Below the pieces are notes generated by a model, which did no database searches, had not been told where the DNA came from, and was given only the letters and a program-made list of their open reading frames with translations. 64,000 nucleotides of DNA from positions 33,868,042-33,932,041 of the forward strand of contig CM060734.1 in the NCBI GenBank assembly GCA_030704615.1. The letters are read 5' to 3'. This document shows positions 25,482 to 36,538 of this stretch, piece by piece. Source of the stretch: Takakia lepidozioides (lineage: Eukaryota > Streptophyta > Takakiopsida > Takakiales > Takakiaceae). A program made the position numbers and the translations under genes. Each line of letters opens with the position of its first letter. Position 1 is the first letter of the stretch.

Positions 25482-27990
25482 GTGCCAGGCTCCATTGTTC
25501 TCGGCTACCATGATTGCGACGCGGGGGTAAGACCAGCTGAGGTGTTCAGGCTGGCAGCTACACTCTGTGAGAGTGGGGAGGTTACTTCATCTTCTGCGGA
25601 GATAGTGGGAGGTGTAGTGCCGGAGGGATCCTCGGATTTGAGGGTCAAGACTGCCACGGCGGCGCCATGGCAAGCTGCAGCTGCCAGGTTGATGGAGCTG
25701 CCAGCTAGGCCAGCCATTGAGCGCGCCATGGTGACACCTGGAGTTGTCATGTTAGACAACCAGGATGGCATTTTCTGTTTGAGTGGACCGGCAGGCAAGA
25801 GGTACCGGCCACTGCGGGTCTTGTTGGACTCGGGAGCTCAGCCATTGATGCTGGCAGAGCTGCTATTGCAGGCTTGGGCCTCACGGAGGCGGATATGGAG
25901 CCTTGTCCTTTCCAGATACAGACGTCTCTGGGAGGATCGGAGCAGGCTCGGGGCATGACACGGCGTGAGTTGGCTATCAGACTACGGCCGGATCACCCTA
26001 CAGATGGCTCAGTGATGCGAGCCAAGGCCATTGTGACAGACGCGGTCTCATACGATGTGGGGCAGTGTTGTACCCCATGGGCTTCACCCTGGATTTTTGG
26101 GAGGAGTCAGCTTCCTATAGGCCTGCATGGCAGTCAGGGGAGGGCCGGCGTGTGCAGCTCCCTGTGACGTTCATAGGAGGAGTTGCGGTTGCCCAGCGAG
26201 GCAAGATGCCGACACTAGCAGCATTCACAGCAGTGAGTTGGCCTAGAGAGTTGCTTGAGGGCAATGCTCATTCAGAGGATGTGCCACCTCCGGGAGAGCA
26301 GGATGACATGTATGGTATGGCGGAGTTGCCTACCATGGTTGCTCAGACTCCATTGTGGGGCACGAGCAAGGATTTGCAGCGGGATGCTGATCGACGGGTG
26401 CAACAAGCCTGGGTGGAGGCTTTTGTACCGCAGAGGAGGAGGAGAGTGGGGATTGCACCAGGACCACCTCAATTGTCTCCATTGGACACCACAGGCAGTA
26501 TCCGGATGAAGGCATTTGTCTTCTGGACTTGTTTGGCGGGATCAGCACCGGATTGGCTGCTGTGTTACAAGCAGGTGTACGAGTTTGGCGTTACCTAATG
26601 TGGGAGGGATGAGACTGCACGACGCGCTTCGCCATGTTGCTCAGTTGGTGCGTACCCTGAGTTGTTGTCGGTGTCTGCAATTCGTGGAGATCAGCAGGCC
26701 TTGCCAGCAGACATTTCGTTGCGGGGGCGCAGGATTTCGGGTTGACCCTATAGATACAGTGACATGGAGAGGTCTTTGATGCAGATGAGGACTCAAGATC
26801 TGGGAGGCAGGTTTGTGGAGCTCTTGGTGGAGAGATACTTCAGCCACGAGTGATGCAAGCCAAGAAGGATGTCTATGGCAATTGGACGGGAGAGAGGTAT
26901 GTGCGGTGATTACGGCCTGTGTAAATCGTCAGACCAAGTCCGATAAGTATGCCATGCCAACACCAGAGGAGATCATTTGATGCCATCGGGCATGCTTAAG
27001 CCTTTAGCACTTTGGATTTACGATCGGATATCACCAGTTGCCAATCAAGGAGGCGACAAGCAGAAGACGACATTCTGGGGATCAAGGAGCACGGCAAGGA
27101 TTGCCATATCAGTGGCGGTTCTTACCATTTGGGCTTAAGAATGCTCTTGCAGAGTTTCAGAGAGTCATGGATAGGATTCTAGCAGGGGTGGACTTTGCTC
27201 GGTGCTACATAGATGACATCTTCATCTTTAGTGTTACGAGGGAGGGAGCATGAGAGACACCTTCAGGTGGTATTGGAGCACTTGAGAGCGCATAGATTGA
27301 AGTGCATCCGAGGAAGTGCAAGTTTTTCCACAACCAGATTGAGTATCTGGGTCACATGATATATCCTGGAGGATTGGGGTACAGCAGACTAAGGTAGAGG
27401 CCATTGCACAAATTCCACGCCCCACGGATGGAGCCGAGTTCGAGCTTTCATGGGGTTGGCAAAACTATTATAGACGGTTTGTCGAGGGATTTAGTACCAT
27501 TGCAAAGGCTCTAACCAAGCTGACCAAGGGTGGACCAGGAGGACAGTGGGAAGATGAGCAGGAACGAGCTTTTGAAGAGCTCAAGGCGAGGTTGACCTCG
27601 GCGCCTATCTTGAGACGACCTATCAGGGGCGTCCCTTTCAGCTGCATACGGATTGGAGCATGCTGGGGCTTGGAGCGGTGCTCACACAGGTGGATGATGA
27701 GGAAGAGAGTTTGTAGTGGCTTACGCTAGCGCTCGAACAACGCTGCAGAGGCTAAGTACAGCTCATATGAGGGGAGAGTGCTTAGCTGCCAGTGTGGGCC
27801 GTGGCACACTCAGGTGCTATCTAACGGCAATCTTTTCACCCTTGTCACGGATCACCAGCCACTCAAGTGGTTGATGGAGTCAGACAAGCTTACGGGAAGC
27901 TTGCACGGTGGGCACTCATACTCAGGAGTATGACTTTCAGGTGTGCATCGACCGGGTTTGGTCAATCGGGATGCGGATGGATTGAGTCGC
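25482..27990 (+). pseudogene. pol: pol part 1: protease, reverse transcriptase, RNase H
   Basis: The protease is marked by RVLLDSGAQPLM near 25815-25855, with the catalytic D-S-G-A. Reverse transcriptase shows QWRFLPFGLKNALAEFQRVM and CYIDDIFIFS (27100-27235), the catalytic box being YIDD, followed by a LGHMI-like stretch (about 27345). RNase H is indicated by a FVTDHQPLKWLMES stretch at about 27838-27885. Between these blocks the frame changes repeatedly, including upstream of RT (26600-27040) and across 27240-27900, so no polyprotein can be made. Confidence 0.84.
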
Positions 27991-28339
27991 AATCCATGCA
28001 TGAGCCAGCAGGATGACACTGGGAGCTCGGTGGCATGGTGAGACGGACGAGGAGATGGTGCGGGATGGCACGCATCTGCAATTTTTGTGTATCTTGGCAT
28101 CGGGAGGTCAGATTGGACCTACAACAGAGATGACTGTAGACGGAGTGTCTGAGGACCCTGAGGCTAGTGATGAGCTAGTGGTGCCAGAGATATACATGAG
28201 GATTCGGCTGTGTTGGACTACCTCCGCATGGGAGACACCGGCAGCCATTGTGACTGCCAGGGAGAGGGATCGGATCCTGCAACGAGCCAAGAGTTCAAGG
28301 GGGGGATACACCTACTTCGAGTGTGGGAGGATGGTGGGT

Positions 28340-29632
28340 GAGGATTGTGCCTCACCCCACACAGCGTGCAGGTTAGTGCGGCATGCCCATGAGGAGTTGG
28401 GGAATTTGGGAGTGCGACGCACTCACAGTTTACTGCAGGGGCAGTATTGGTGGCGTGGTATGCATACAGAGGTGCAACAGTTCGTGGCTAGGTGCATGGT
28501 GTGGTGATAGGGTGCGTGCTTCATTCAACGCCCCTACACCACAGTTGCATCCTTTACCAATCATGGGATTGGGCTACAGGTGGAGTCTTGACTTCGCAGG
28601 ATCGTTGCCACTGACTATGCGCCACCACAGAGAGTATATTGTGGTGATGGTGGAGCACTTCTCCAAGTGGATTGAGTTGGTTCCATTGCCTGACAAGGCT
28701 AGTGAGGGGCTGCGTATGCATTCTTGGATTGTGTGCTTAGCCGATTTGGTTGCTCCAGCTGAGGTACTCACGGACCAAGGGAGAGAGTTTTTGGGGAGTT
28801 TCAGGCTTTGTGTAATAAAGCCTTGATAGACCACCGCACCACTTCTCGGGATCATCCTGAGGCCGATGGCTTAGCAGAGAGAGTTGTTCAGACGGTGAAG
28901 AGGGGTTTGCGCAAGTATGGCTTGCAGAAGGGACACCTAGGAGATTGGGATCTTCAGGTTCCTTGGTTAGCCATGGGCTACAGGTTCAGCAAACAAGCAT
29001 CACTTGCCTCCTTCTCATCATATTTCCTTCTCTTTGGCCGAGAGCCGGATTTGCCTGCAGCCATTCGTAGGAACACTGCTCAAGTCCTTAACCTTGACGA
29101 TCCGGACGTGTGGGTACGTGCATGTGATCAGCGTGCAGAGTTGTTCAAGAAAGTCATGCCCATGGCTTTGAGAACCTTGCCATTGCACAACACCGTGATA
29201 CGTTGAGGTATGCCACTATACGTGGTGGAGGATATCGTCCTGGGGTCCGGAGGTTTAGCCCTGGTGACTATGTTTATTTGCAGCAGACTGCTCCTACGAC
29301 TCTGGATGTTACTGCAGGGCGTGTTATTCTGAGGGTTCAAGAGGTGTTGCCCTCAAGAGTCCTGATCTTGGAGGGTCGGGATGGCATGACTTGGAAGGAC
29401 CATGTGCGTAATTGTGCACCATGTCACCTTCCCAATGTCGATGGCAGAGTTGACCCAAACTTGGCAGTGGTACCTGCAGGTTTGAGGTGCATGCTCTGTG
29501 GGTCTGCCAAAAGGGGCAGCCACCATGCTAGTGTGTGATCGATGCTCAAGGGATTGGCATATGGGATGCTTGACACCACCTCTTGAGAAGGTTCCTGACG
29601 GAGATTGGTTGTGTCCACACTGCTTGGGATAG
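28340..29632 (+). pseudogene. pol: pol part 2: integrase with a C-terminal PHD finger
   Basis: A zinc-binding segment (HAHEELGNLGVRRTHSLL, then CMVW with the last cysteine lost to a frame change) lies at 28380-28510. The catalytic core follows: DFAGSLP (first Asp), VLTDQGREF (second Asp) and HPEADGLAERVVQTVK (Glu), spanning 28570-28910, then FGREPDLP. A basic C-terminal module (PGVRRFSPGDYVYLQQ) occupies 29235-29400. At 29488-29632, with one frame change near 29520, comes CMLC, CDRCSRDWHMGCLTPPLEKV, PDGDW and CPHC before a TAG stop. This is the C4HC3 arrangement of a PHD finger. I see no chromodomain. Confidence 0.84.
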
Positions 29633-29879
29633 TGGCAGTGGACATGACTGGAGGCAGCTAACAAGACATGGGAGGCCAAGCTCATAGAAGTCAATACATG
29701 AGATCCCAAGCTCAAGTTCACAGGTTGCAAGACGGCGACTAACGATGGGGCAACTCTTGCACCCGGCCTCTTGATCTATCGAGTTTGAGTGTAGTAGGGA
29801 CAGTGGTGGAGGACTTAGTGAGGCTATGGTCACTATCACATCTTGTGGCTACCTGGACTTAGAGGGACCTAAGCACCAG

Positions 29880-30399
29880 CTATGGGGGCGATTGTGTGGA
29901 CTAGTGACTGCCATAGTGGGCAGCAAAGTGGCAGCCTAGTGACTGACTAGTTGTAGCCTAGTGGTTGGACTAGTGGCTGGACTAGTGGTGGACTAGTGAT
30001 ATACTAGTGTGTGGCGTGCACATGTGTTGTGTGGTTCTGTACAGCGATGTAGTTGTGTAGCGATACGTATGCGCACGACAGCTGTCAAGTTATTTTACCA
30101 CTAGTGTGAAACTAGCTAGGAAATAGCTAGCTTTTACATATTGACATTTGGGATTGGCCCAAGTGTCAATCCAGGGGTCAAGGCAGATTTAGGCCCTGGA
30201 GTGGTTATCTTCATGGCAAGCGCGGAAGACTCATCTTTCTCGAGTTGAGCCTCACCGCGCCTAGCTATGGCGCCGTAGTGTGGATTCCCCATGGCGTGGG
30301 GTGCACTTGGCTTGACTTGTATTTGAGTGATGAGGTTATATATGCATGAGTTTATGCTTCAGATTTGTGAGCTCGTGCTTGTATTCTTCTTCTTTATCA
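29880..30399 (+). repeat. Polypurine-like tract and full-length right LTR (188 + 317 bp)
   Basis: ATGGGGGCGAT (29882-29892) is a plausible polypurine tract directly before TGTGTGGACTAG. The unit 29893-30399 starts TG and ends CA and joins the 188 bp segment, GC, and the 317 bp core. The internal join contains the perfect palindrome GACAGCTGTC (30077-30086). Confidence 0.7.
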
Positions 30400-30400
30400 T

Positions 30401-30588
30401 TGTGTGGACTAGTAACTGCCATAGTGGGCAGCATAGTGGCAGCCTAGTGACTGACTAGTTGTAGCCTAGTGGTTGGACTAGTGGCTGGACTAGTGGTGGA
30501 CTAGTGGTATACTAGTGTGTGGTGTGCACATGTGTTGTGTGGTTTTGGACAGCGATGTAGTTGTGTAGCGATATGTATGCGCATGACA
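30401..30588 (+). repeat. Second copy of the 188 bp LTR segment beyond the right LTR
   Basis: Same length as 29893-30080 and about 95 percent identical by eye, with mostly transition differences. It ends GCATGACA and is followed by TTTCAATT of the flank. One T (30400) separates it from the preceding LTR. Confidence 0.85.
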
Positions 30589-30878
30589 TTTCAATTATCA
30601 CTCGGAAATTCCTTGAAATCACTCGGCTAGCATGTAATTGGCTGCCGGTTTTCCTTATTGGTAGGCTCCACTTCACTATCAATACTATCCTACGGTGGGA
30701 TGCATTGCCAAGATATTCACACTCTGAAACATCAACTTTGGTCAAATCCACACAGATACCAAACACTACCTCCGTGCTCTCCACCTCACCGCCCTTAGAT
30801 CCCTCATTGCACTCATCCTCAAGAATAGAAACTCGGCAAGTTGTTGTGCCTATGTCTCAGGCTAGACCCCAGCTTTCT

Positions 30879-30902
30879 TATATATATATATATATATATA
30901 TA
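30879..30902. repeat. TA microsatellite
   Basis: About twelve TA units in the right flank of the LTR element. Confidence 0.9.
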
Positions 30903-31074
30903 AAGGATGATGCTTTCCGAAGGAAGCATGTGTCTCTTGACGTCGTCTCTCCCACTATGTCTCCCACTATGTACATGTTCTTTTTTCAACAATGGGAGAG
31001 TGCATTTCAAGCAAGCGGCTAATTGTGTATGGCTTCTATTTGTGAATAGTGGAATTTACTATTATCCAGAAAAC

Positions 31075-31240
31075 ACTTCTTGAAAATTCATCCATTTATT
31101 TTTCAAATAATAAATATGTTCCTTGAGGGAGGTGTTACCTAGAGAAGGCACATTAGGAAGTAGTTTTCAGCAAAGGATAGGAGGTGGGGAAGGAGGGCTT
31201 AGCAATTTTTGACACTGATGTAGTCTCCTATTTAGAATAA
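31075..31240 (-). mobile_element. Truncated LINE 3' tail
   Basis: It shares TTGAAAATTCATCCAT, GAGGTGTTACCT, AAGGCA...TTAGGAAGTAGTT and TTTTTGACA in the same order with 2545-2760, the 3' side of the minus-strand LINE. It seems to be a short copy of that family in the same orientation. Confidence 0.65.
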
Positions 31241-33544
31241 GCCCCCAAGTTTGCAGGGCTCGGTTTATTCTAGAGTGGTCCAGGAATTAAATAGGGGGGC
31301 TAATCTAATAAGGCCACGTGTATTAAGGAATGAAATGAAGGGTCCTAAAACTAAGGATCCCAAGGCGTTAATCGGGAAGGTCAGAAAGACAAAGACCAAT
31401 GGCCCAGCCAATGGGGAGGTTGGGCTGGGCCGCTGGAACGTGCGAACAATGAGGGCAGGTGTAGGTCGCTATGCAGAAATAGCATAAAGTTCTAGAAAAA
31501 ACGACGGGGCGGTGGCCTCTGGAAAATTTGAGAAGTACCTGCGATCTGGAAACTTCTTCTCGAGCTTCGTAGAACGACGAGGAGGCGAGAGAGCAAGAGT
31601 GGTGAGCCACCGTGCAGGGTGCAAGCTAGGGTGGTGGGGGTGCGGCAGTGACATGTTGCGACAAGGACGAGCCGTGGTGGGCCCAACGAGTTGCATAATG
31701 AACAAGCTAGTGTCGAGTAGCCTCTATGGTTCTGTAAGTAGATTCAATACATAGTGTTGTTACTCCAATGCAAACTTTGGTTGCTCAGCAGGTTCCCTAT
31801 ATCGCCGTTTCTGGCATAACTCGTCCGATTTTACATTTGTGTGTTTTTTCCCTTGTAACTTTGAAATGTTTATACTTGTAAATAAACTTCTAGACCATCA
31901 GGTATTAAATCGAAACAACAATAACCCTATAAATCCCAAGAATAACGGGGAGCTAATTATAACCAAATGTTATTTTTCAATGGTTATTCAGTCTTTCTTG
32001 AAACCCTTGGTTCACCATTGGCTAAAGTACGTAAGCCCTAAATCAATGACCAAAGCACACAACAACACTTCATCCTATAGCCAAAACATATCTTGGCGCA
32101 ACTATACCTTTACCATGGTATCATAGTGATGGCTTTGAGGATGAGGAGACAACCATTGATAATATGCATGATCATGATGGATGGAATGCACAAGGGTGTG
32201 AGGGTCATGGGGTGTTTTTGACATGTGACCACTATCTCTGAATTTTGTGTGGTTTGATAATGAGGCTGCTGATGTGGTGGGACCCACCACCTCATTAACT
32301 CCTACCTCCATGGAGATTAATCCCCAAACGCCCGCGAGGCCGGAAACGGGCCGTTTCAATTTGTTTTATTGCTTATAAAATCCGCAATTCTGAGTCGAGT
32401 GCGACATTCTTTGGTGCGCAAAAAGGCCCTCTGCGTCAGCTACCTGCATGCAAAAGCGATTTGTCAGCAACCGTTTTAGGGCTGAGATAGCCCTACAACT
32501 GTGTTAGCTTTGCCTTGGAGTGGGAGAGATAGAGCTTACTTTGATTCATAGAGTTGGCTATCAAGCTTTAGGGTGTAATGGCTGTCCTCAATCTCCCCCT
32601 ACACCTGAGCATCTTGTGAAAGAGACGGCTGTTAACTCATCTTGGAGAGGCTTAGGTGCTTCAGACGGCCAAGTTGCTCAACTTATTGGGGCACTGAATG
32701 AGGATTACCTACTCTCCCTCAAACACCCTCCTGGAGTGTCTTGGCCAACATTCCCACAGCCGAGCAATTTTCGTTATTTGTGGCGTCGCAAAACAGCAAA
32801 ACTTAGAGAATCGCTTGGATAGATGGATGTTGGTCCACTTGTGGTATAGTTGGTTAGCCAGTCGTTTGGATAGATGGTTCTTGGTCATTGTTTGTAGTCG
32901 TCGTAAATGGCCCATGGGGCTAGGGCAAAAGCTGGTCAGTGAGGCTCGTGCTTTTGGTATTTGCTGGATACATTGTGTGCTGGATACTTCACCTCAACAG
33001 GTTTTTGTACATGATGTTGGGCTGATGTAGCAACAAATTACTTTTGTAAGAGTAACTTGGCTGTAGGTTTTGGTATGTCACGTTGGGCTATTGCAGCAAC
33101 AGCTTATTTGGTTGTAGGGAATGCTGGTGTAGTAACAAACTATTGTTGTACGAGTTGGCTGTAGGTTTTGATACATGTACTTGGGCTGTTCTAGCACCGG
33201 TTTTCTGCTTGTAGGGAGTGCTGTAGCAACTTTGGCCTGATGTGATTACAACTTGTGTATGCTGTAGCACTATTATAAGTAGTAGTAGTAGGTGTTAGTG
33301 CAATATTATGCTTGTTAGATTAGTGTAGTCCACTCTCCTCTCCGGGCGGGGGTGCACACAAAGAGGGGGGAGATTTTTCCCTCATTGTGTTCATATATGG
33401 GCTGCCAAAGGGGCAGTGTTACGGGTTCAAATCCCACCCATATAGAGCTATTGTAAGCATATATGGCCTCTTTCCCAAACAGTAGAGAGATCTCGATTTG
33501 GTTACAACATGGAGCTGTAGATCTCTTACCAATTGTCACATTTA
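31241..33544. other. Repeat-derived spacer without a clear gene
   Basis: The frame 31251-31487 (+) contains LGRWNVRTMRAG, which resembles the start of LINE endonucleases (WNVRTL) but is isolated. A 33385-33450 segment has a box B-like GGTTCAAATCC inside a near palindrome (ATATGGG...CCCATAT) and may be a SINE or tRNA remnant. Frames at 32520-33030 show no motif. Confidence 0.4.
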
Positions 33545-34086
33545 GGCCCCCGCCGCACCAGCCTGCTATCGCCTGCTACACTCCTACTAACTACTGCTAC
33601 ATAGAAAATTGCGGCCGCACTAACATGTTTAAAATGTTTTAGCCATAACTGTAGTTATCTATCCTAAAAACTTCCTTCCTACTTTAGAGCGAATCTAGCA
33701 CTACCCCCGCCCCTAGTGCTAAATCTAAACAGGCGCGCCGTTTTTGGGCAGATGCCCACGCCATTCTCTGCCATCGCCATTCCCATTCGCCATTGAAAGC
33801 CTCGAGTAATGTGCAGCATTGTGCTCCTAGCTCATGATCTTGTCTCGTCTTGTCTCGTCGTTGCTCCTTTGGCTATGGCGAAAAGAAAGGATGCGCGATA
33901 ATATGGCGAGAGGAAGTCGGGCAGGGCAGGCGAACGCATGTTTAAAACTAACAATATGCACTTAAAAACATGTTAAGCTAAAATGTTGGTGTGGCAGGGA
34001 TATTGTTAGTTGGAGCAGCTGTTATGAAAACGGGCCTGCTAACCGTTAGCAGGTGTTCTACGCTAACAGCCCGGTGCGGCGGGGCC
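33545..34086. mobile_element. MITE-like element with GC-rich terminal inverted repeats
   Basis: The left end GGCCCCCGCCGCACC (33545-33559) is matched by the reverse complement of the right end, GGCCCCGCCGCACC (34073-34086), with one C fewer. Similarity continues weakly inward (GCCTGCTATCGC against GGCTGTTAGCGT). There is no coding capacity over 542 bp. I found no convincing target site duplication, so the element class is open. Confidence 0.55.
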
Positions 34087-34428
34087 CGAGGATCCAAAAC
34101 TTTAGTACCCCCTCTACTTTGAGTAACCACCCTCGGATGTAGTCTTGGCCAAATGGCATAAATTTTTCATAGACAGCTGCGGTACCTCATGTAGATGAAA
34201 AGCTGGATCCACCAGCCTCATCCGATTCAATCCGTCATCCAAATCTACAAAAAACCATTTTTTTCAGCAGAAAATTAATACCTGTAAAAAAATCGGGCCC
34301 ACCTGCAATGGTGGCGTTCTTGCAAATGTGGTCCAATTGGCCCTAATCCTGCAGGAGTAGGTGATCAAATTTCCAAAATTGTAAAAAATGAATAAATTAC
34401 CAACAGGGGTCAGTCTTTTCATGGAAAG

Positions 34429-34591
34429 ATAAAGATAAAGTTTCTTTAACGTCCAGTGAATTTACAGAGCCTAACTGCTCAACACACAGGCCATCGAGGG
34501 CCCAATGGACGGTCTGAAGGTACATGTTGAAGGATTGAACCCAGGATCACCTCGGTTATGCACAGGCAAGGCACAAGCTACCTGGTCAAGC
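34429..34591 (-). mobile_element. tRNA-derived SINE, apparently complete
   Basis: Flanked by a perfect 10 bp direct repeat, TCATGGAAAG, at 34419-34428 and 34592-34601. On the minus strand the head has a box A-like TAGCTTGTGCCTTGC and box B GGGTTCAATCC about 40 bp later. The 3' tail is CTGGACGTTAAAGAAACTTT followed by ATCTTTATCTTT, the same tail type as the dispersed GGACGTYATAAAG copies in this window. Confidence 0.87.
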
Positions 34592-35117
34592 TCATGGAAA
34601 GTCAAACTAACCCTGCGGGTGCTCAGGGGTTAACTTGGTTAAGGACTGATTATTTTGGGCTTAGGAAATTTATGACTATCTCCATGCAGGTAGCTGCATG
34701 ATTTCCTCAGTGAAGAGGTAAAAACTAAAAACAAGTTGAACCACCTTCATGCGAATAGTCATAAACTACCTCCATGGGGTTTATATGCCACTGTCCAAAT
34801 CTTGGGCATAGGTATATGTGGATAAGTAAGATCAGTAAAATCCTGACCGGAGAACTCTTTCAGGATCTGGGACCTCTCTCTAGGGCCAGGATTTGAGACA
34901 CGTGCCTTGTCCCCTAAATATTGGGGAAAAATTCAGTGATCTGCAATTATAGCCCTCCTACCTGAGCAAATACATAGATTGACGGCCCTGGAAACTCTTT
35001 ATGGAAAACATAGAGCCCACCCCTCCCCGCCCCCAAAACAAAACAAAAGGGGCCACTATGGGCAAGCGGAAGAGGCTATTATTTACTCTTAACTTCGGTT
35101 GAATGTATATATGGAAA

Positions 35118-35290
35118 GTCCCCATTTTAACAAGCCTCAAACTCGCGATGGGCTCTCATGCTTTGGCGAGGAAGGTAGGAGTATGGAGCATGACACACCA
35201 ATCGGCCATGTAAGCTCCATTTACCACATTTTCTCCATCGGCTTGAACATGATCAGTAGTCTCTCTCTACAAGAGAGCCAACAAAGAGAA
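35118..35290 (+). repeat. Dispersed MITE-like repeat, copy 1
   Basis: It runs from AACAAGCCTCAAACT to AAGAGAGCCAACAA and contains CCACATTTTCTCC and TGAACATGAT. Related copies lie at 41115-41270 (inverted) and 41568-41733. No reading frame. Confidence 0.7.
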
Positions 35291-36538
35291 AATTTTCAAC
35301 CAGCAGCTGGTCGATCAGTTGGATAGTGTACTTTGAGGCACCTGAGTGCTTTCGAGCTCGACTCCTGCCACCTTGTCCTGTTTGGTGTGGGGACGGTGTC
35401 TCCTCTATGCTTCATGGCTTCTATGAAAGGAGGATAGTTTTTCTTCCTCCTCTGTAAAGAAATCTGCATGTCGGACGGTAGCTCCCAGCTAAAATGAAAA
35501 TGAAAAAGAAAAAGAAAAGAATAGCTTGTCAACCTGGCTTCGATACGCCAAATTTGAGCCACCGCATTCAAGTTTTTTCGTTTTTTTTTCGCAGTATGAG
35601 ACTTGAAGCGACTTTCACATCCCACAGAAAGTTTTGTATATTATTGCCGGCCCGACCACATATGCAGCGATCCATCTTGGAACCCAGCGGGAAGCTCCAG
35701 CCACCGCGTTCTTCATAAGGGTCTTTTGAGCAGAGGCATAGAGCTTGGATCTGCTGTCGGTAATGGCAGGGGAAAGAAAGCTAATCGTAGTACGCTAGCT
35801 GAATAGCAGTAACTAGGAGGATATAACGAAACCTGTTTATGAGATCTGGATCCCGTCTTGGACTTGCAAGGTTTTTGGGAAGGCCAGTGCACCACTATAT
35901 ATTCTCGCGATAGATGTCAATCTCTAGGACAGATCACTTTTTCCTGCTCAATAAGGGAGGTTGAGACCCAATTCCAGCAGCAACCTTAACTTCATCGATC
36001 TCTGCTTCCCATTTTCTGTCATCTGAGCTATACTTCCCTAGACGATATGCAGGTTATGAAGTGGTTGAACAGTCTAAATTGCCTTGGTACACGTGCAGTC
36101 TGTGTGGCTCGACTAATGTTTCCTTGGCTGTGTCCTTGATCCAAAGGTCCGGGCTGCTCTTACTAGCTAGTCCGCTAAACTCATCTATACATTCTCCTCC
36201 TATTCAATCGTTGGACATTAACCTCTTCAATCTCTCTTCTTTTCCTGATCTTCGTCTGGACTAATTTCTGTGGAGCTTGGCCTCTTTGTGCAGCTTTCGA
36301 TCTTTGCTTGTTGTGGTTCTGCGGTGTCTCGTGGCCGTTCTGAGCCGTCGACCTCACGCTGCACTCGATGTAGTAGAATTTTTCAAATTCTCGAGATCGG
36401 TGCCTACCGTGCTCCTGCTAGTCCTTAGCTGGGTGGGTGTATCCTCGGTGTATCATTGGCCATTCATTAAAGCTTTGCTGTAGATTTCCCTTCAATTTTA
36501 TTGTACGAGTGTCGATTACGTGGCTTGGGGAGATTAAA
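35291..36538. other. Spacer upstream of the two-pass membrane protein gene
   Basis: No gene recognised. The promoter and leader of the gene at 36539 presumably lie here, but no element can be defined. Confidence 0.4.

Larger units (their letters stand above)
20817..30588 (+). mobile_element. Decayed Ty3/gypsy-type LTR retrotransposon with permuted LTR segments
   Basis: Two copies of a 317 bp TG...CA segment (20817-21133 and 30083-30399) bound an internal region encoding gag, protease, reverse transcriptase, RNase H and integrase in that order, the Ty3/gypsy order. Two copies of a 188 bp segment flank only the right copy (29893-30080 and 30401-30588). The outer ends are TGTCA and TGACA, and TTTC adjoins both sides (20813-20816 and 30589-30592), a possible 4 bp target duplication. 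Every coding domain is broken by frameshifts or stops, so the copy cannot move by itself. The left and right 317 bp copies differ at only a few positions, so the insertion is not ancient. Confidence 0.87.

Noticed and set aside
33385-33450. Possible functional tRNA gene, from a box B-like GGTTCAAATCC.
   Set aside because: No complete cloverleaf could be drawn and the box A candidate is too close; it is at most a SINE or tRNA remnant.
33611-33740. Rare-cutter sites GCGGCCGC and GGCGCGCC close together, which suggested cloning vector sequence.
   Set aside because: The surrounding sequence is ordinary plant repeat DNA with no vector backbone or selectable marker.
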